Source: Nostoc sp. NIES-3756 (GTDB taxonomy: Bacteria; Cyanobacteriota; Cyanobacteriia; Cyanobacteriales; Nostocaceae). Taken from it: 64,000 nt of DNA. Numbering within the stretch: position 1 is the stretch's first letter; every line of letters starts with the position of its first letter. Location: contig NZ_AP017295.1 of assembly GCF_001548375.1 (NCBI RefSeq), positions 3,320,501-3,384,500 on the forward strand, read 5' to 3'. A model generated the notes under the pieces. It saw nothing but the letters and a program-made list of their open reading frames with translations, did no database searches and was not told the origin of the DNA. Both the position numbers and the translations under genes were made by a program. Below are positions 17,931 to 27,115 of the stretch, one piece after another.

Positions 17931-17965
17931 TTTGTAAGATTAGCAATCAGTCCCTCAATATCAAA

Positions 17966-18421
17966 ATGTTTCGTCAGTTAGTCTTAATTTCAGTTGTAAT
18001 GTTAACACTTGAGGTAGCTCTAATAACTAGAGCTACTGCTCAAAGTGCAGAGGTGTGTAGCTTTACTCTGGTTAATTCAGGAGAGTTAGTTGGTGACGGT
18101 GGAGTTTTGCCAACTAAGCTAGTTAGTTTGAACAGTAATGGCGGTTCTCCTATGCAAATTTCTATTAATTGTAAGGAGCCTGTCAATATAAGTGTATCTG
18201 AACCGATTCAGATTGCTGGGCCGGCTTTTCAACCTGTATCTTCTCTTGTGACTATACAAACTGCATTTGCTAGTTCAACTAATTCTCGTGGTGGTTCGCC
18301 ACTAACTTTACCTGTAGGAACCACTCCTGTCTTCATAAATTTATTTGTTGATAAAGGAAGTTTGCTTGTACCTGGGAACTATAAGTACGAAGTTAAATTT
18401 ATAATTGTGCCGCAATCTTAA
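17966..18421 (+). CDS. Pilus-like subunit 3 (divergent SCPU-type)
   Basis: A 151-residue secreted protein, signal peptide cleaved after ATA (mature QSAEVCSFTL). It shares with the other two subunits the GPAFQPVSS region, INLFVDKGSLLVPGNYKYEV and the cysteine pair (EVCSF, INCKE), but lacks the VDVPF-GTV mature start. That makes it a candidate for a terminal or tip subunit, by analogy with pili in which one subunit lacks a donor strand. The stop overlaps nothing; the chaperone ATG is 3 bp beyond, so they are surely cotranscribed. Confidence 0.72.
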   Translation: MFRQLVLISVVMLTLEVALITRATAQSAEVCSFTLVNSGELVGDGGVLPTKLVSLNSNGGSPMQISINCKEPVNISVSEPIQIAGPAFQPVSSLVTIQTAFASSTNSRGGSPLTLPVGTTPVFINLFVDKGSLLVPGNYKYEVKFIIVPQS

Positions 18422-18423
18422 AT

Positions 18424-19248
18424 ATGGTTTGTAATACTTGGCTGTTTAAAGCTGGTTTTGGGGTTTGCTTATCTAGCTTACTTTTATTTTCTAGTAAAGC
18501 TGCTGCACAAATGAGCATTTCTCCGTTGGTGATCGAAGCTAAAGCCGATCGCGGACAAGCCCAAGGTATGATCACAATTACAAATACTGGCAATACTCTT
18601 TCTCGCGTCCGTGTCTACGCTGAACCTTTTACCTATAGCCGGGATACAGGATTTCAAACCTTACCTGTCAATAGTCCCAACAACCTCACCCCATATCTGC
18701 AATTTTCACCGCGTGAGTTGACTATCCAACCAGGAGAAAGCCGGAGGGTACGCCTAATTGGTCGATTAGCTCCGAGTCTTGCTGAAGGTGAATATCGAGC
18801 TGTAGTGTTTAATGAAACTCTGAATGAATCTAAGGATAGTGCAGGCAATAATGTAACCTTGGCAACTCGCATTGGTGTGACTTTCTACATCCGCAAAGGT
18901 AATTTGTCTGGTAAGTTAGCAGTAAATAATGCTACCTTCAATCCCCAGCAAAAGCAGATTCAAATCTTAGTTCGCAACAGTGGCAAAGCAACTGTCCGTC
19001 CGAGTATAAATTGGAGTTTACAGCGTGAGGGAACTGTTGTTAAAACTGGTACAGTAGATGCGACTGCTGTTGTTGCCGAAAGCGATCGCCATCTTTTATT
19101 AAATTTCCCTGGTACAGAAAACCTTGCGCCTGCTCAATATCAACTTACTGGGGAGTTGGTATGGGGTGAAGATAAAAATAAAAGTAAGCTGCCATTTGAT
19201 GTTAATGTGCTGATTCCAGCCACAACTACTGACTCACCAAAAAAATAA
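18424..19248 (+). CDS. PapD-like periplasmic pilus chaperone
   Basis: A 274-residue exported protein, signal peptide cleaved after AAA (mature QMSISPLVIEA). Two immunoglobulin-like domains are visible. Domain 1 has ISPLVIEAKADRGQAQGMIT, YLQFSPRELTIQPGESRRVR and EGEYRAVVFNE, matching the subunit-binding G1/F1 region of PapD-type chaperones in its archaic form. Domain 2 spans about 150-262. It would hold the three subunits before export. It begins 3 bp after subunit 3 and ends before a strong terminator. Confidence 0.82.
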   Translation: MVCNTWLFKAGFGVCLSSLLLFSSKAAAQMSISPLVIEAKADRGQAQGMITITNTGNTLSRVRVYAEPFTYSRDTGFQTLPVNSPNNLTPYLQFSPRELTIQPGESRRVRLIGRLAPSLAEGEYRAVVFNETLNESKDSAGNNVTLATRIGVTFYIRKGNLSGKLAVNNATFNPQQKQIQILVRNSGKATVRPSINWSLQREGTVVKTGTVDATAVVAESDRHLLLNFPGTENLAPAQYQLTGELVWGEDKNKSKLPFDVNVLIPATTTDSPKK

Positions 19249-19311
19249 TTCTGGTTGTAAATATTACAAATTTTTATAAATTTTAGATTGTATTTAGGGA
19301 AATATAAGCTG

Positions 19312-19340
19312 AAAAAGACGTTGATTCTCAACGTCTTTTT
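19312..19340 (+). terminator. Strong intrinsic terminator between chaperone and usher
   Basis: Thirteen-base perfect stem AAAAAGACGTTGA / TCAACGTCTTTTT with a TTC loop, ending in a T-run. It should end transcription from the subunit-chaperone genes just 31 bp before the usher start. Because the A/T runs are symmetric it can work in both directions. Confidence 0.9.
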
Positions 19341-19370
19341 TATGTATAAATACTGAAAATTTAAGTTTCA

Positions 19371-22022
19371 ATGCTAAATAAAATAATTCAAATTAATAGT
19401 TGCTGGCTAACAGCGATCGCTTTGATATGGCAAATCAATATTACTTCAGCAAAAGCTAATACTCCTGTTGTCAATTCCCAAACACCAATCACCAAAACCA
19501 CTGCCGAATTATCTCAAAATTCTGAAGAAGTTACCCTAATAACTGTAGGTGTAACTGTGGGTAAACGGAATGTGATTCCCAGTACGTTAGTACGGGGGAA
19601 AGAAAATGGAACGGAGGTAATTGATTTTGAAAATTGGGTTTTATCTTATGAAGCAGTAATTCAGGCATTGAAACTGAATGTGACGACTTTAGCAGATGGT
19701 CAGTTGGAAGTGCGATCGCCTGGAGTTGTCACACGTATCGATCCAAAAAAACTTCGCAGCGATGCAGAATTAGGGTTAGTATTTTCTATCGCGGATTTAC
19801 AAAGGTTGTTTGGGGTGACAGCAAAATTTGATATTAAGGAATACGCTATTGTTTTAGAAATACCTTGGTTAAATCAATCTAGTCAGGAAGGAGAATTAAA
19901 AGATAGTCCGGTAGTCTTAGAAGGATTGCCACTCTTTAAGCCAGGGACTTTTAATGTAGCTGCAATTGAACAAAAGGTAAATGCTAGTAGTACGACTAAC
20001 TCATCAACCAATTATCGAGGAGATTTCCTAGCTGTTGGTAATATTGGGGATGGTTCATGGTTTGTGCGTGTCAATCAACAAGACTTACAAAATCAGCAAA
20101 CCTGGAACATCACAGAGGCGCAATTTCTGCGACAAACTAACCAAACAGATTATTTTGTTGGTTCCCATCCCACTTTTTGGCAAAGTCAAGCAACAGGAGA
20201 TTATTGGGGTTTTACCTTCATAGAACGCCAAGGATTCGCGCCTTCCCAATCCTTTGGCGGTGGTTCATCAGATCCGCGCCAACGCTTACAAACCAACCAA
20301 ATTGGACGCACTATTACTGGTAAGGCACAACCAGGTACTTTAGTCAGATTAGTCCCAGGTTTTGGTTATAGAGTCATTGCCGAAGTTTTAGTTGATTCTT
20401 CGGGAATTTATCGTTTTGAAAACATCAAAAGTGAAAATCAATTATTTGGTAGTAACTACCGTGTCTTACTTTATCCTGAAGGACGATTAACAGCACAACC
20501 AGAACTTCGGGAAGCAACATTTTCTACAGTATTGGGTCAAATTCCTGCAGGTACTTCCGCTTGGGTAGTTTCTGGTGGGTGGAAACGTGAACTGGCGGGA
20601 AATGAAAGCTTTCTAGGTGAATTTTCTCAGTTTCGTGGTGGGATTTCTGGACGTTGGGGTTTATCGGAAAATCTAACTTTTGGTTTAGGGGGAGTATATG
20701 ACGAATCTCTCAAAGGATTAGCAGAAATATTTTATCGTCCGACAAATATTCCTTTACAGATAGCAGTTTCTGCACTTACGGGTAATGAGTCAAATGTAAT
20801 TGCAGATATTCGTTATGAACCATCTGCTAAGTTAAGTGCGGTATTTACGAATGATTTTCTGTCTAGTCGTTTTAACGTCAATTGGAATGTGTTTTCTGGT
20901 TTTAGCTTATTTGCTACCAGTGATAGCCGCGACGCAACAGGTGGAGGGATGCAATTTAACTTTAGTAATAAGAATTTTTTCACCTTTGCCCGTGTTAGCT
21001 TGGATACAGAGAATCGCTGGCGCTGGAATTTACTGCAACGTCTCGGCCAGATGGAACTGAAACAGCAGGGTAGTGAAATCGGTACTTTTTCGGAATTAAC
21101 ATACAACTTATCTCAAAGTGGTATTTCTGGAAATTCATTGCTTTTAGATTATGAGACTCGCAGCCTTAATGGCGGGGATAATTTGCTTACCTTAGGTTGG
21201 CGGTATCGTTCCCCAAAACGGCTAATTGATGGTAGTTATCTATGGGAAGCACAACTAGGTTATGGTCTTGGTTCTCAAGGTGATGGGATCATTGCTTCAT
21301 TAGGAACAAGGATACTACCGGGCTTGATGTTGCGGGGACGTTATCAAGGTATATCCTTAACTTCTGATGAAGCAACTTTCAGTGTAGATTTATTGTCTAA
21401 CTTGAACTTGCAAGCTGGTATCGCACCAGGGGATATGCGTTCTGATTACTTCCGCACTCAAGGGGGATTGTTGGTTCAGCTATTTTTTGACCGCAACAAT
21501 AACGGTAAACGTGACTCAAGAGAGGAAGTTTATACTGACAACTTGGGTACTATGCTGTTAGTTAACAATAGATCGCTTAATTCTTTGCAACCAGATATTA
21601 AAGGTGATCGCATCAATATCCGTCTTCACCCAGGAATCTATCGTCTTGATTTTGATCCTGCTGGTTTTCCACCTGATTGGCAACCTGCGATTGATTCTAT
21701 CGCTGTTGACGTAGTTGCTGGCAGTTATACCCCTGTGATGATACCTATAATTCGCTCCTACACTCGCTCTGGAGTTGTGAGTGATGCCCAAAATCAAGCG
21801 ATCGCTGGTGCAAAGGTAGAAGCGATACAATCCAGTACAGGACAACGCCGATTTTCTGTTACCAACAGTGCAGGGGTGTATTATCTAGAAGGTTTGCAAC
21901 AAGGTAATTATGAATTGCAAATTAACGGCAAAGCCGTTGGTACTTTAAAACTGGAAGAGTCTTCTGACGCATTTCAAGAATTGAATCTCCAGCCAAGTCA
22001 AGCAGGAGAAAGCAGAAGGTAA
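19371..22022 (+). CDS. Usher-like outer-membrane beta-barrel protein
   Basis: An 883-residue exported protein, signal cleaved near AKA (before NTPVV). N-terminal residues 55-185 form a globular periplasmic domain; about 230-720 show the alternating aromatic/hydrophobic strands and tight turns of a large barrel (WGFTFIERQGF, RGGISGRWGLSENLTFGLGG, LTLGWRYRSPK), with one plug-like insertion GRTITGKAQPGTLVRLVPGF-type domain around 310-350. Near 705 a FFDRNNNGKRD segment resembles Ca-binding SdrD-type repeats. The C-terminus (about 775-875, YTRSGVVSDAQNQAIAGAKV, GVYYLEGLQQGNYEL) is a carboxypeptidase-regulatory-like domain. The position next to subunits and a chaperone argues for an usher of the archaic class, but I see no classical FimD N-terminal motif. 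Confidence 0.7.
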   Translation: MLNKIIQINSCWLTAIALIWQINITSAKANTPVVNSQTPITKTTAELSQNSEEVTLITVGVTVGKRNVIPSTLVRGKENGTEVIDFENWVLSYEAVIQALKLNVTTLADGQLEVRSPGVVTRIDPKKLRSDAELGLVFSIADLQRLFGVTAKFDIKEYAIVLEIPWLNQSSQEGELKDSPVVLEGLPLFKPGTFNVAAIEQKVNASSTTNSSTNYRGDFLAVGNIGDGSWFVRVNQQDLQNQQTWNITEAQFLRQTNQTDYFVGSHPTFWQSQATGDYWGFTFIERQGFAPSQSFGGGSSDPRQRLQTNQIGRTITGKAQPGTLVRLVPGFGYRVIAEVLVDSSGIYRFENIKSENQLFGSNYRVLLYPEGRLTAQPELREATFSTVLGQIPAGTSAWVVSGGWKRELAGNESFLGEFSQFRGGISGRWGLSENLTFGLGGVYDESLKGLAEIFYRPTNIPLQIAVSALTGNESNVIADIRYEPSAKLSAVFTNDFLSSRFNVNWNVFSGFSLFATSDSRDATGGGMQFNFSNKNFFTFARVSLDTENRWRWNLLQRLGQMELKQQGSEIGTFSELTYNLSQSGISGNSLLLDYETRSLNGGDNLLTLGWRYRSPKRLIDGSYLWEAQLGYGLGSQGDGIIASLGTRILPGLMLRGRYQGISLTSDEATFSVDLLSNLNLQAGIAPGDMRSDYFRTQGGLLVQLFFDRNNNGKRDSREEVYTDNLGTMLLVNNRSLNSLQPDIKGDRINIRLHPGIYRLDFDPAGFPPDWQPAIDSIAVDVVAGSYTPVMIPIIRSYTRSGVVSDAQNQAIAGAKVEAIQSSTGQRRFSVTNSAGVYYLEGLQQGNYELQINGKAVGTLKLEESSDAFQELNLQPSQAGESRR

Positions 22023-22071
22023 AAGGATTGGGGACTGGGAACTAAAAGTATCCTAGTAACCCCTCGTTAAA

Positions 22072-22094
22072 CCTCTCCCCGACGCGGGGAGAGG
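22072..22094. repeat. GC-rich hairpin CCTCTCCCC/GGGGAGAGG after the usher gene
   Basis: Nine-base perfect stem with a GACGC loop, 50 bp after the usher stop. This is a common Nostoc spacer element and probably ends the usher transcript. Confidence 0.7.
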
Positions 22095-22153
22095 CTTTAA
22101 AGGCTTAAATTTTCCTTGGTATTCAAGAATAAACCTCTTGCATAAGTAGTTTT

Positions 22154-22237
22154 CATCGGCGTTTAGCGGCAGAATCGGTTTTAGATTCCGTTCGTGGCTG
22201 CCGTATGCTTGCAGATAAAGGATTTATCGGTGGTGAA
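22154..22237 (+). pseudogene. Transposase fragment 2 (second catalytic Asp region)
   Basis: In one frame the DNA reads HRRLAAESVLDSVRGCRMLA followed by DKGFIGGE, the part of a DDE transposase carrying the second catalytic Asp (ADKGF). It fits as the continuation of fragment 1 at 16552-16695 after a gap of about 20-25 residues. Homology fades after GGE and the frame stops within the end of the next gene. The two pieces flank the pilus locus in the same orientation. Confidence 0.75.
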
Positions 22238-22268
22238 ATTTATACATACACTAATCACTTTGGTAGAT

Positions 22269-23720
22269 TTATTGTTTATGAATATTTTCAGACAATTTAA
22301 CAGTATCAGCAGGTAAATATTTTTTCAAAGTTAGCTTATTATTCTTACCAGATAAACATATTTCTGTCCCTTCTACTACTTTGGCTAAAAAATTTGATAG
22401 CTTTTTACAATTTTCTTCTTGTGACCTTCTTTCATCAAAGTCAGGAATTTCTGCCCTTAGCAAAGTATGTATTTGAGAAATAGATATACCATCTTTATCA
22501 AATTTATTTTCTTTTTTTAACTTCTGTAAAAATAATTTTGTTTTAATAATAATGTCATCATCTGTGTGCTTAACAAAATCACTTGAGCTACTAATTTGTA
22601 ATTCATCCATGTTGGCTTGCAGAGAAGGTAAAATTATAAAATAGTCACAAATAGACTGAAAAAATCGGTTAATCTTGCCTTCGTAAGCACAGCCAATAAT
22701 AGTTTTTCTATATTCATGTAGCTTTTTTGCTAAAGAAGCAAACCCACCATCACCAGATACAATGACAAATACTTGTATGTAAGAACGTAACGCTACTAAC
22801 TCCATTACATCAATAGAGAGTTGAATATCTGCTGCGTTTTTATTATGTCCAAAATCAAAGATTTGGATTGGTGCAACACCAAGTTCTTGAATTTCATCTT
22901 TCAGAGGCTTCAGCCTGCTATCACTCCAATCAGCGTAAGCGTATTGAATAGCAGCTTTTTTAAAGCCATCAATTTTCTTTAAACTATTTTGAATTTTTTT
23001 AAAAGAGAAATTTGGTTGAGAATTGCTTTTCCCTAAATTTAGATTTTCAATATCATAAAATATAGCTGCATTAAAATCAGTATTACAAAAATTAGTAAAT
23101 TGATAATTGCTTATATTGCCATGACTATGTTTTATGTTTTGAAACTCAGTCATTAAAGACTGTATTTCATCTGCTTTAACAAATTGAAATTCCTGTTGTT
23201 TTAACTTTATCAGTTCGTTTCTTAAACTTTCAATTTGTAGTTCTGCTTGTTTTAATTCCTTTGGTAATTTCTCAAATATAGTGTTGAAATAATTTAAGCT
23301 TTGATGAGCTTCATGTTTTAGTTCAGCAATAGTTACAGACAAAAGATGTTGACGTTGTTGATAAGCTGCTAACAAGGATTGCTGTATGCGATACCAATCT
23401 TGAGGAAAAGTCTCATAAGTATAAACCTGTAAAGATATTTCATAGCCAGCAATAGCTATTTCTAAATTAGTAGTAAGATTACCATATTCAAAAGAGTGAA
23501 TAGTCTGACTAAATTCATAAATAACTTTAGCTATATTCATAGCTATATTTGGTCTATGCTTAAACTGATTAACAGCCCATTTTCGTAAGTTTAAGGCAAA
23601 ATATTCATTAAGTTTATCTATATTTTTGGATAAAATTGTGTATATACTCTGTTTTTGAGAAGTTGCTTTTAACAGTTCAATTAATAAATTTTGATACTCG
23701 TTATTGATTTCATCTGACAT
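22269..23720 (-). CDS. TPR-coiled-coil-NYN nuclease-LOTUS protein
   Basis: A 483-residue soluble protein with four parts. About 60-125 is a TPR-like segment (NLEIAIAGYEISLQVYTYET, then FPQDWYRIQQSLLAAYQQR) of the kind seen in cyanobacterial CHAT proteins. About 140-190 is a coiled coil. About 215-365 is an NYN (PIN-like, LabA/DUF88) ribonuclease domain with acidic residues in AIFYDIENLNL, NAADIQLSIDVMEL and VIVSGDGGFASLAKKL. The C-terminal 395-475 region (FLQKLKKENKFDKDGISISQ) is an OST-HTH/LOTUS RNA-binding domain. RNA cleavage is predicted, target unknown. Its stop overlaps the relic of transposase fragment 2. Confidence 0.88.
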   Translation of the reverse strand: MSDEINNEYQNLLIELLKATSQKQSIYTILSKNIDKLNEYFALNLRKWAVNQFKHRPNIAMNIAKVIYEFSQTIHSFEYGNLTTNLEIAIAGYEISLQVYTYETFPQDWYRIQQSLLAAYQQRQHLLSVTIAELKHEAHQSLNYFNTIFEKLPKELKQAELQIESLRNELIKLKQQEFQFVKADEIQSLMTEFQNIKHSHGNISNYQFTNFCNTDFNAAIFYDIENLNLGKSNSQPNFSFKKIQNSLKKIDGFKKAAIQYAYADWSDSRLKPLKDEIQELGVAPIQIFDFGHNKNAADIQLSIDVMELVALRSYIQVFVIVSGDGGFASLAKKLHEYRKTIIGCAYEGKINRFFQSICDYFIILPSLQANMDELQISSSSDFVKHTDDDIIIKTKLFLQKLKKENKFDKDGISISQIHTLLRAEIPDFDERRSQEENCKKLSNFLAKVVEGTEICLSGKNNKLTLKKYLPADTVKLSENIHKQ

Positions 23721-23784
23721 AGCTATGTACCTTGATAATACAATTCTCGATTTAGTATTCCCAATTTTGCATAGCCTTTAACAC

Positions 23785-24627
23785 TTAAATCGGCGTTAAC
23801 CAATAGCTAATTCCGCGAACAACTTTATTTCTTAACCCCAAAGTTGGGAGATTATCTACATTCACGCCCAGATAAGTCCAGTGTGGGACATCGTTTTCTA
23901 CCGTTTGAAACCAACCGTTATTATAAAGAGCTTGTCTTTGTTTTGCATTAGATACTCGTAAATCAATTGCTAATCCCCATAAGTGTTGTGATGCTCCCGG
24001 TGGTGCGACTACTCCAAGAATTGCTGTTTCTTTACCTTCTCGGACTTTATCTAAAGTATTTTGATTAGCATATTTTCGCCAGAATCTTAAATTGGTCGCA
24101 TAATTGCGTGTACAGTCACTAGCACCATAACCAGATTTAAGAGGAATATTTTGTTGAGAACGTGCTTTATTTAAAGCTGCTGCTGCTGATTGTTGTAAGT
24201 AACAGTTATTAGTCCCGGTGATTTTCTCCATCGCTAATGTACTTTGATATGCTTGTGTTTCCTGATCATTGTTGAAGACTACTGTAGGTGGAAATTTAAC
24301 TGCTGGTTCTGGATCTATAAAAGCTGCACCATAGGCACGGAGCAAGATATATTCATAACTTCCAGGTTGGGGAACTGTGGGAAAATGAGTGGCGATCGCA
24401 CTTAAAAAACGTTCTTGCTCAGTCTGGGGAATATTAGGGTTGGGCGTGGGTAAAATTGGCTGATTATATAGCTCAAGACAAGCTATAGAAGCGTTAATCT
24501 CACAAGCATTCAATGTTTGATTATTATGCAAGCTGCTAAAATGATTGATTGAGTTACTTGCAACTAATGTAAAAACTATTAAAGTGGTAATACAAATAAA
24601 TTTTATTCTTCTATTTAATCGCTTCAT
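23785..24627 (-). CDS. M15-family D-Ala-D-Ala carboxypeptidase-like protein
   Basis: A 280-residue exported protein with one N-terminal hydrophobic segment (signal peptide or anchor, about 9-27). The zinc site is complete: SQHLWGLAIDLRV (His and Asp of the SxHxxGxAxD motif) and PHWTYLG (last His). Four cysteines before the catalytic domain may form disulfides. It probably trims peptide stems of murein. The gene is alone, divergent from mnmG; a second, unrelated-looking M15 peptidase is at 44376-45176. Confidence 0.85.
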   Translation of the reverse strand: MKRLNRRIKFICITTLIVFTLVASNSINHFSSLHNNQTLNACEINASIACLELYNQPILPTPNPNIPQTEQERFLSAIATHFPTVPQPGSYEYILLRAYGAAFIDPEPAVKFPPTVVFNNDQETQAYQSTLAMEKITGTNNCYLQQSAAAALNKARSQQNIPLKSGYGASDCTRNYATNLRFWRKYANQNTLDKVREGKETAILGVVAPPGASQHLWGLAIDLRVSNAKQRQALYNNGWFQTVENDVPHWTYLGVNVDNLPTLGLRNKVVRGISYWLTPI

Positions 24628-24874
24628 AAAATTATCAATACTAAATAAATATAAAAAGCCACATAATTCTATTTATAACAAAAACATTCATGTAATGCGG
24701 TGAAAACTAGGGAATAATCAATTATTTAACCTATATCATCAATAATTAATATGCAATAAGAAACAAAAGGTTAATGAATTAGATTAAGTTTTATCTAAAA
24801 ATTTCACCTCCCTAAAATTACTGGCTAGATAGGTTAAAATCGAAAGTAACTCTCAGCTTGTTAATCCTGTACGT

Positions 24875-26797
24875 ATGACCATGCACAGTTCAATCGAATT
24901 TCAAGACGCTTTTGATGTCATTGTCGTCGGTGCAGGTCACTCCGGTTGCGAAGCAGCCCTTGCTACTGCCCGCCTCGGTTGTCGTACCCTGCTACTGACA
25001 CTCAACTTGGATAAAATCGCTTGGCAACCATGTAACCCTGCTGTGGGCGGGCCTGCCAAATCTCAGTTGACTCATGAGGTGGATGCTTTGGGTGGGGAAA
25101 TCGGCAAGATGGCAGACCGCACATACCTGCAAAAACGCATCCTCAACTCTTCACGGGGGCCGGCAGTGTGGGCATTACGCGCCCAAACTGACAAGCGGGA
25201 ATATGCGGCTGTGATGAAAAATATTGTCGAGAACCAAGAGAATTTGAGCATCCGGGAAGCGATGGTGACGGACTTGGTTCTGGGTAAGAATGACGAAGTT
25301 ATTGGTGTTGAAACTTATTTTGGCGTAGCTTTTGAGTGTAAAGCCGTAATTTTGACTACGGGTACATTCCTCGGTGGAAAAATTTGGGTGGGGAACAAAT
25401 CCATGCCAGCCGGACGCGCTGGGGAATTTGCGGCTGAAGGATTAACACAAACTCTCAACCGTTTGGGATTTGAAACCGGGAGGTTAAAGACTGGTACGCC
25501 GGCACGGGTAGACAAGCGGTCTGTAGATTACAGCAAAATGCAACTCCAGCCTGGGGATGCAGAGGTGCGTTGGTTTAGTTTTGACCCAGAGGTTTGGGTA
25601 GAACGGGAACAGATACCTTGTTATATGACCCGTACAACAGCCGAAACACATCGCTTGATTCGGGAAAACTTGCACCTATCGCCTGTGTATGGCGGCTGGG
25701 TAGATGCTAAAGGCCCCCGTTACTGCCCCAGTATTGAAGATAAAATTGTCCGTTTTGTTGATAAAGACAGCCATCAAATCTTTATTGAACCAGAGGGACG
25801 AGATATTCCTGAATTATATATCCAAGGGTTTTCCACAGGGTTGCCAGAAAATTTGCAACTACAGATGTTACGTAGTCTCCCTGGTATGGAAAAATGCGTA
25901 ATGTTACGACCAGCTTATGCAGTGGAATATGATTACTTGCCTGCAACTCAGTGTTATCCCACACTGATGACGAAGAAGATAGCTGGCTTATTTTGTGCTG
26001 GACAGGTAAACGGAACCACAGGTTATGAAGAAGCGGCTGCCCAAGGAATTGTGGCAGGTATTAACGCAGCGCGGTTTGTACGCAATCAGGAAATGATTGT
26101 GTTTGCCCGTGAGCAAAGTTACTTAGGTACGTTGGTAGATGACCTGTGTACAAAGGATTTGCGCGAACCTTACCGGATGCTAACTAGTCGTTCTGAATAT
26201 CGCCTGCTGCTACGTTCCGATAATGCAGACCAACGCCTGACACCCTTGGGACGGGAAATTGGCTTAGTAGATGATCGCCGTTGGGAAATGTTTACCCGCA
26301 AACAGGCACAGATCACAGCCGAGAAAGAACGGCTGTATGCTACCAGAGTCAAGGAAAATGATGAAGTAGGGAAAGCGATCGCCTCTGATACCCAACAAGC
26401 AATCAAAGGTTCGATTACCTTGGCGGACTTGCTACGTCGTCCTGGCTTCCATTATGTAGACCTTGATAAGTACGGGCTAGGAAATCCCAGTCTCACCCAA
26501 GCTGAAAGAGAAGGCGCAGAAATCGATATCAAATATTCCGGCTATCTCGCCAGACAACAAAGTCAAATTGAACAGATTGCCCGTCAAGCGCAACGCCCAT
26601 TGCCAGGGGATTTGGACTACACAAAAATTGACACTCTTTCCAAAGAAGCAAGAGAAAAACTCAGTAAAGTTAAGCCTTTGACAATTGGTCAAGCTGCCCG
26701 TATTGGTGGGGTAAATCCAGCTGATATTAACGCTTTATTAATTTATTTAGAATTGCGTCAAACCAAGAACCAGACAGGATTACCAGCTTTAACTTAA
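24875..26797 (+). CDS. mnmG: tRNA uridine 5-carboxymethylaminomethyl modification enzyme MnmG
   Basis: FAD-dependent enzyme that works with MnmE to modify U34 of tRNAs. The 640-residue protein is full length. The FAD motif [16 protein letters not shown] is at about 15-31, the signature [20 protein letters not shown] at about 57-76, the [10 protein letters not shown] segment near 205, CPSIEDKI near 287 and the C-terminal helical MnmE-binding domain ([21 protein letters not shown]) follows. Two ATGs (M-T-M-H) are possible starts; the first is at 24875. Confidence 0.97.
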   Translation: MTMHSSIEFQDAFDVIVVGAGHSGCEAALATARLGCRTLLLTLNLDKIAWQPCNPAVGGPAKSQLTHEVDALGGEIGKMADRTYLQKRILNSSRGPAVWALRAQTDKREYAAVMKNIVENQENLSIREAMVTDLVLGKNDEVIGVETYFGVAFECKAVILTTGTFLGGKIWVGNKSMPAGRAGEFAAEGLTQTLNRLGFETGRLKTGTPARVDKRSVDYSKMQLQPGDAEVRWFSFDPEVWVEREQIPCYMTRTTAETHRLIRENLHLSPVYGGWVDAKGPRYCPSIEDKIVRFVDKDSHQIFIEPEGRDIPELYIQGFSTGLPENLQLQMLRSLPGMEKCVMLRPAYAVEYDYLPATQCYPTLMTKKIAGLFCAGQVNGTTGYEEAAAQGIVAGINAARFVRNQEMIVFAREQSYLGTLVDDLCTKDLREPYRMLTSRSEYRLLLRSDNADQRLTPLGREIGLVDDRRWEMFTRKQAQITAEKERLYATRVKENDEVGKAIASDTQQAIKGSITLADLLRRPGFHYVDLDKYGLGNPSLTQAEREGAEIDIKYSGYLARQQSQIEQIARQAQRPLPGDLDYTKIDTLSKEAREKLSKVKPLTIGQAARIGGVNPADINALLIYLELRQTKNQTGLPALT

Positions 26798-26913
26798 CTT
26801 CATCTTCATTAAGGGTGAGTATAGTAGAAGGGGGGATGGGTATGATAGATGACAAGCGATTAGAACTGGCATCATCAACTGATCCCCGTTTTACGTTGGA
26901 TTTAATACACTGA

Positions 26914-27042
26914 GGGCTTTTGCATAAGCATGAGAAATCAACGATTTGGACAAAGGGTGCAAATCAGTTAACAGTGGAAATAACCTGACAACTGTCAACT
27001 GTCACACCCCTTCCAAAGTGCAAATTCTCATTGCTTAAGTCC
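26914..27042. repeat. Possible small inverted-repeat element
   Basis: The ends GGGCTTTTGCATAAGCATGA and, read on the other strand, GGACTTAAGCAATGAGAA are imperfect inverted repeats about 130 bp apart, like a small non-autonomous transposon. STRR-like ACTGTCA units sit inside. The rest of the 318-bp spacer 26798-27115 holds nothing I recognise. Confidence 0.35.
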
Positions 27043-27115
27043 TAACTCATTTAAAAAATCCTAATTTCCAGGTAGTAGGGGCAGCGTTGCCCCATCCTGG
27101 CTACTACCACCCAAA

